Positions 61,031 to 64,000 of a DNA stretch of 64,000 nucleotides are shown here, in pieces. How positions within the stretch are numbered: the stretch's first letter is position 1; every line of letters begins with the position of its first letter. The stretch lies in contig CP154956.1 in NCBI GenBank assembly GCA_039621445.1, positions 2,145,873 to 2,209,872 of the forward strand. Reading direction: 5' to 3'. This DNA is from Euglena gracilis. Taxonomy: Eukaryota > Euglenida > Euglenophyceae > Euglenales. The notes under the pieces were generated by a model. It saw only the letters and a program-made list of their open reading frames with translations. It did no database searches and was not told the origin of the DNA. The translations under genes and the position numbers were made by a program.

Positions 61031-62130
61031 TGGTACAGGGGGGTGTCTCCCCATTTTTCCTCCATGGAATTTATTTTCCCAACCAGATGATTTTCTGGGG
61101 ACTGGGTGAGGGGTGTTGGACATTGCACCTCTGAAGTGAATTGAGCATTTTGCAAAGGTGGCTGGGGGGGTGTGCATGCTCTGCTCACAGACTCTCTGAT
61201 CCTCCACTTTGTCATTGTTGTTGTCGATTGACATACCATAGGGGCCCCTTTTTGGGTCTCCCCCTTGTTGTGATTTGCCCCTGCCATGGGCACTGAAGAA
61301 TAAACTTGAGGGGGGGCTGCCCCCTTGTCCTCCATAGCCCCTTCTGGGGCATCCTCCTGAGGCTGCCACTGGAATAAAATATTGGAATCCCCTGCTGGGG
61401 GACAGCCCTTTAGCTTCTGGGGGTTCTCCCCTTCTGATATTCGATGGCCCCAGTGGCCTTGATAATAATTCTGGCCCCACTGTCCCTTTTGATGTTGGCC
61501 CCACTGGCCTTCTTGAGATTTTGAAAGTCCCCATTGATTTCTCTTTGATCTTGGGCGCCATGCCCATTGATAATCTTGGGGGGCCAAGCCTTTTCCCCTG
61601 ATGGGGTTTGTGATGAAGAAATGGCTGGGGGGGTGTTGTGGACCTGTCCTGCCCCTGCCATTGGGCATTTGTTTGTAGAATTGGCCACCCTGGCCTTGGT
61701 ATTGTTGGCCACCCTGGCCTTTGGTCCATCGGCCGCCATGGCCATTGCTGTTGTGGCCGCCCTGGCCCAGCTTGCTGTTGTGGCCGCCCTGGCCCAGTTT
61801 GCTGTTGTGGCCGCCCTGGCCCAGCTTGAACAAGGTATTGGTGTAAGTGGCATAACGTTGGCCCCAGTGGCCCTGGCTCCAATGGCCGTAGTGGCCTGCT
61901 GGTTGTTGCTTCTGCCCCTTTCGGGGTCTTCTGACCACTGTCTGCCAGGGTCCGTGGCCATCCCTTTGGGGGGTTTGGGTTCTGGAAATTTCTGTGGGGG
62001 AAATTTGTTTTGGGGAAGGGGCAGCCACGGCTCGCCACAGTTGACGTGCGCCGTCAGGTTGTCCAGCTTCTGCTGCTGCTGCCTCTTGAAGTTCTCCAGC
62101 GCTGTGCTTCTTTGAAGTTGCATCTTTCAT
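61012..62130 (-). CDS. Gag-like low-complexity protein of the retroelement
   Basis: A frame of about 372 codons counted from the first ATG (62,128-62,130) to TGA. The product is Gly/Gln/His/Asn/Lys-rich with three tandem LGQGGHNSK units (about 61,745-61,830) and many GQ(G)GQ or WGQ repeats. No zinc knuckle is seen. Position in front of the RT frame and the basic, disordered character suggest a nucleic-acid-binding gag. The reading frame of the RT overlaps it in another frame through the same region. The frame is open further upstream to 62,277 without an ATG. Confidence 0.5.
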   Translation of the reverse strand: MKDATSKKHSAGELQEAAAAEAGQPDGARQLWRAVAAPSPKQISPTEISRTQTPQRDGHGPWQTVVRRPRKGQKQQPAGHYGHWSQGHWGQRYATYTNTLFKLGQGGHNSKLGQGGHNSKLGQGGHNSNGHGGRWTKGQGGQQYQGQGGQFYKQMPNGRGRTGPQHPPSHFFITNPIRGKGLAPQDYQWAWRPRSKRNQWGLSKSQEGQWGQHQKGQWGQNYYQGHWGHRISEGENPQKLKGCPPAGDSNILFQWQPQEDAPEGAMEDKGAAPPQVYSSVPMAGANHNKGETQKGAPMVCQSTTTMTKWRIRESVSRACTPPQPPLQNAQFTSEVQCPTPLTQSPENHLVGKINSMEEKWGDTPLYQRLQKS

Positions 62131-62276
62131 TGAATTCTTTCGAAAAATTAAACAAGTTTTGATTTGAATTTCTGCACGAGCGTGAAATTCTGGATAGTTT
62201 GTACTGATTGATTGTCTTCTTCTTCTCTCAATTGGTGAGGTACTTGAGGTTCCTTTCTTCTGGGTGTCGAAGGGCA

Positions 62277-62412
62277 ATTTAGGAATCAGCCAACTCCGGC
62301 GAAAAAAGGCACTAAGCAGGGACTCCTAACCCAGCGAACAAGAACAATCCAGACAACACCGCCGGCGAGCAAGGCATGGCCTCACAAGGGCAAAGTGCGG
62401 AGCCCGAGGTGT
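62277..62412. repeat. Diverged internal copy of the terminal repeat
   Basis: Shares AGGAATCAGCCAACTCCGGCG, GACTCCTAACCCAGCG and AAAGTGCGGAGCCCGAGGTG with the left repeat in the same orientation, separated by an unrelated stretch. With the right repeat it forms an imperfect palindrome around 62,435. It may be the internal complementary region of a DIRS element or an old LTR. Confidence 0.75.
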
Positions 62413-62458
62413 CCCCCGGGTGCCCTGTCCTCCCTTGTCGGTCTGCCTCAAGGGCGTA

Positions 62459-62605
62459 CGATTTGTCGGGGACTTTCGTCAGACACCTCGGGCTCCGCAC
62501 TTTGTCGTCGTTTTGGCGCGCTGGGTTAGGAGTCTGTGCTGAGTGCCATTTGTCGCCGGAGTTGGCTGATTCCTAATTTTCCCTTTCGGTAGCCCAGAAG
62601 ACGGG
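62459..62605. repeat. Right inverted terminal repeat of the retroelement
   Basis: Inverse of the left repeat, with one difference seen (GAAAGG versus GAAAGA next to AAAATTAGG). No target-site duplication is visible outside the two termini. Confidence 0.93.
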
Positions 62606-64000
62606 AATAGAGGCGAGAACGAAGACGAACCAAGAGAAGAAGTCAATATCAAACGAATATCCAGAATTACAAGAATCTGAGGGAAAATCAATGTACAAAA
62701 CACAATTTCAATTTGACTTGGATGAAAAATGCTGTGGAAAAGAAATTGGAATTATCCAGTGGACGCGAACTACCCGGAGCAGCAGTCGCCGCAACAGCTG
62801 GAGAACCTGGACGTGCGGACGAAACGTGCTGAACCGTGACCGCCCCTAAGTGTACGCCCAAAGGCTTCCCTTTGGCCCCTTTCCCCCAGAAAAGCGTTTT
62901 TGCCTTTTCCTGGTGCACACCTACCTAGGTGATGGAAAATCTTTGGAGTATCAAAAACCCTTTGTCCCAAATCCCCTATGCTAAGGCAAAGCAAAAGACA
63001 GGTTTCTGTGTAAGGGCTTTCCTTCACAGTCTTGTTGGGTTTGTTCAGAGGATTTTCCTCTTACTTGGGATCGGACAAAATGAGAAGAAGAAAATACCAC
63101 CTGTGAGTAAAAGAGATCACGCGAGCACGTGTGATACGCATCGCAACATCCCATAGGATCTGCCACGATCGTCCGGCTGTGCTCATACACAGCCGTCAGA
63201 TTGTGACAGATCCAGACTCTTCAGGTTTCCCACAGAGCTGGGAGCACGCCTGGTACACATCCCCCTCCCAGGGCTATGCCCGATTTCCTTCTTGGACCAG
63301 GTCATCCCAGGTCCCGTCAGGATTTCAGACACAGTCCTGACTGAGTTCTGCTTTCCAGCACACGGGATCTCTTTTCTTCACAAGGGCGCAACCCAAAAAC
63401 CCGAAAACGCGCAAAAGGTCACCACTTATTGCGTTACCTGTTAGCCGTTTCGGCTTATGGGTGCGAAAAATTCCACTGTGGCAAAATGTGGCTGGCAGGT
63501 TTCCTGTCAAAGGATCCCATCGGGTGTGCCAAAGGCACGCGGGTTGGACAAGCGTATTCGCTGAAAACCCGAGGGGAGAGGTGTGGAAGGGAGGGGCCAG
63601 GCTCCTATCCTGGTCATACCCGGATAGGGCTCCTAGGCGGTCATATCCGCACTAGGAGACAAAATCCTTCTTGCAAAACCGACTGCCGGCGACAGCTTTG
63701 CGGGATTAGGGGGAAAGTAGGGAGGAGTGGGGGTTGGCTTAGGCCAACAGAATTTTTGCTGTCTGGCAACTTTAAGGGCCTTAGGGCCGAAAAGTGACAA
63801 CTTTGGCCCATTATAACGTCATGCGCGATGTGTGCTGTGTGTCACCTAATAGTTTGCCAGGTTTCCCGGCTGCCGCAGTTTTCACAGCAGCAACTCCTTC
63901 ATGGCATGATAAGATACGCTTACCTCTTGCAGACGGTTTCCGTCCGCGCGGTGTTTGAATGTGAGATGGGGTCTGGGTGTATCCACCCGAAGGGCCAGTG
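62606..64000. other. No gene seen; sequence without the G/C-run repeats
   Basis: Composition differs from the rest: almost no homopolymer G or C runs and few repeats. A short hairpin (GGCTGTGCTCATACACAGCC, 63,174-63,193) and CTAG-containing small inverted repeats near 63,628-63,660 are visible. Open frames up to 122 codons show no recognisable protein. Confidence 0.45.

Larger units (their letters stand above)
60308..62605 (-). mobile_element. Degraded DIRS-like retroelement with inverted termini
   Basis: Read on the minus strand: terminal repeat, a second diverged repeat in the opposite orientation, a gag-like frame and a reverse transcriptase fragment that ends at the other terminal repeat. 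The termini (60,308-60,454 and 62,459-62,605) are inverted copies of 147 bp with one difference that I can see. Inverted termini and this RT style fit DIRS elements, which use a tyrosine recombinase. No recombinase, RNase H or RT thumb is present, so the copy is deleted and non-autonomous. The copy at 62,277-62,412 lies in direct orientation to the left end, so an LTR-type origin with a later rearrangement is the alternative. Confidence 0.7.

Noticed and set aside
63490-63680. 5S rRNA or tRNA because of GGATCCCATCGG-like and hairpin sequence
   Set aside because: The internal control boxes and the overall fold of either RNA could not be found.

Overview
The window looks like nuclear DNA of a microbial eukaryote, probably an alga or other protist. 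The species cannot be named from the sequence. The reasons are GT-AG spliceosomal introns, short GC-rich exons scattered in very long introns, dense microsatellites, dozens of homopolymer G or C runs, and a degraded retroelement. I saw no bacterial-style operons, rRNA, tRNA or CRISPR arrays.

The main gene runs on the + strand from about 7.2 kb to 44.5 kb. Its roughly 27 exons are mostly 40-200 bp and total about 3.5 kb. They encode a predicted membrane receptor of about 1,150 residues. The order is an N-terminal hydrophobic segment, a glycosylated extracellular region with a double-Cache-like fold (DPRCRAWY motif near 18.94 kb, then the VYIDV...PTVTLSYP strand near 20.17 kb), a juxtamembrane helix, one transmembrane segment (28.8 kb), an EYKTYMPAGLF segment (31.5 kb), a Pro/Ser-rich linker (33.4 kb), a class III nucleotidyl cyclase homology domain in four exons (35.6-39.8 kb) and a C-terminal tail with an EWLYQ motif (41.7 kb). 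From 33.3 kb to the stop at 44,510 all splice phases agree. Several expected catalytic residues are replaced, so the protein may be a pseudo-cyclase or need a partner. A separate terminal exon at 5.66-5.85 kb ends an upstream gene that I cannot identify.

The introns and the region from 44.5 to 60.3 kb are built largely from families of short repeats. Several families have terminal inverted repeats, poly-C/poly-G ends and TA flanks. One insertion can be compared with its empty site because the target lies in a local duplication (1.47-2.64 kb). Another family ends at or near 3' splice sites and may be introner-like.

A degraded DIRS-like retroelement on the minus strand occupies 60.3-62.6 kb. 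It has 147-bp near-identical inverted termini, a low-complexity gag-like frame and a reverse transcriptase that stops exactly at the YLDD motif. No gene could be supported between 44.5 and 60.3 kb or after 62.6 kb.
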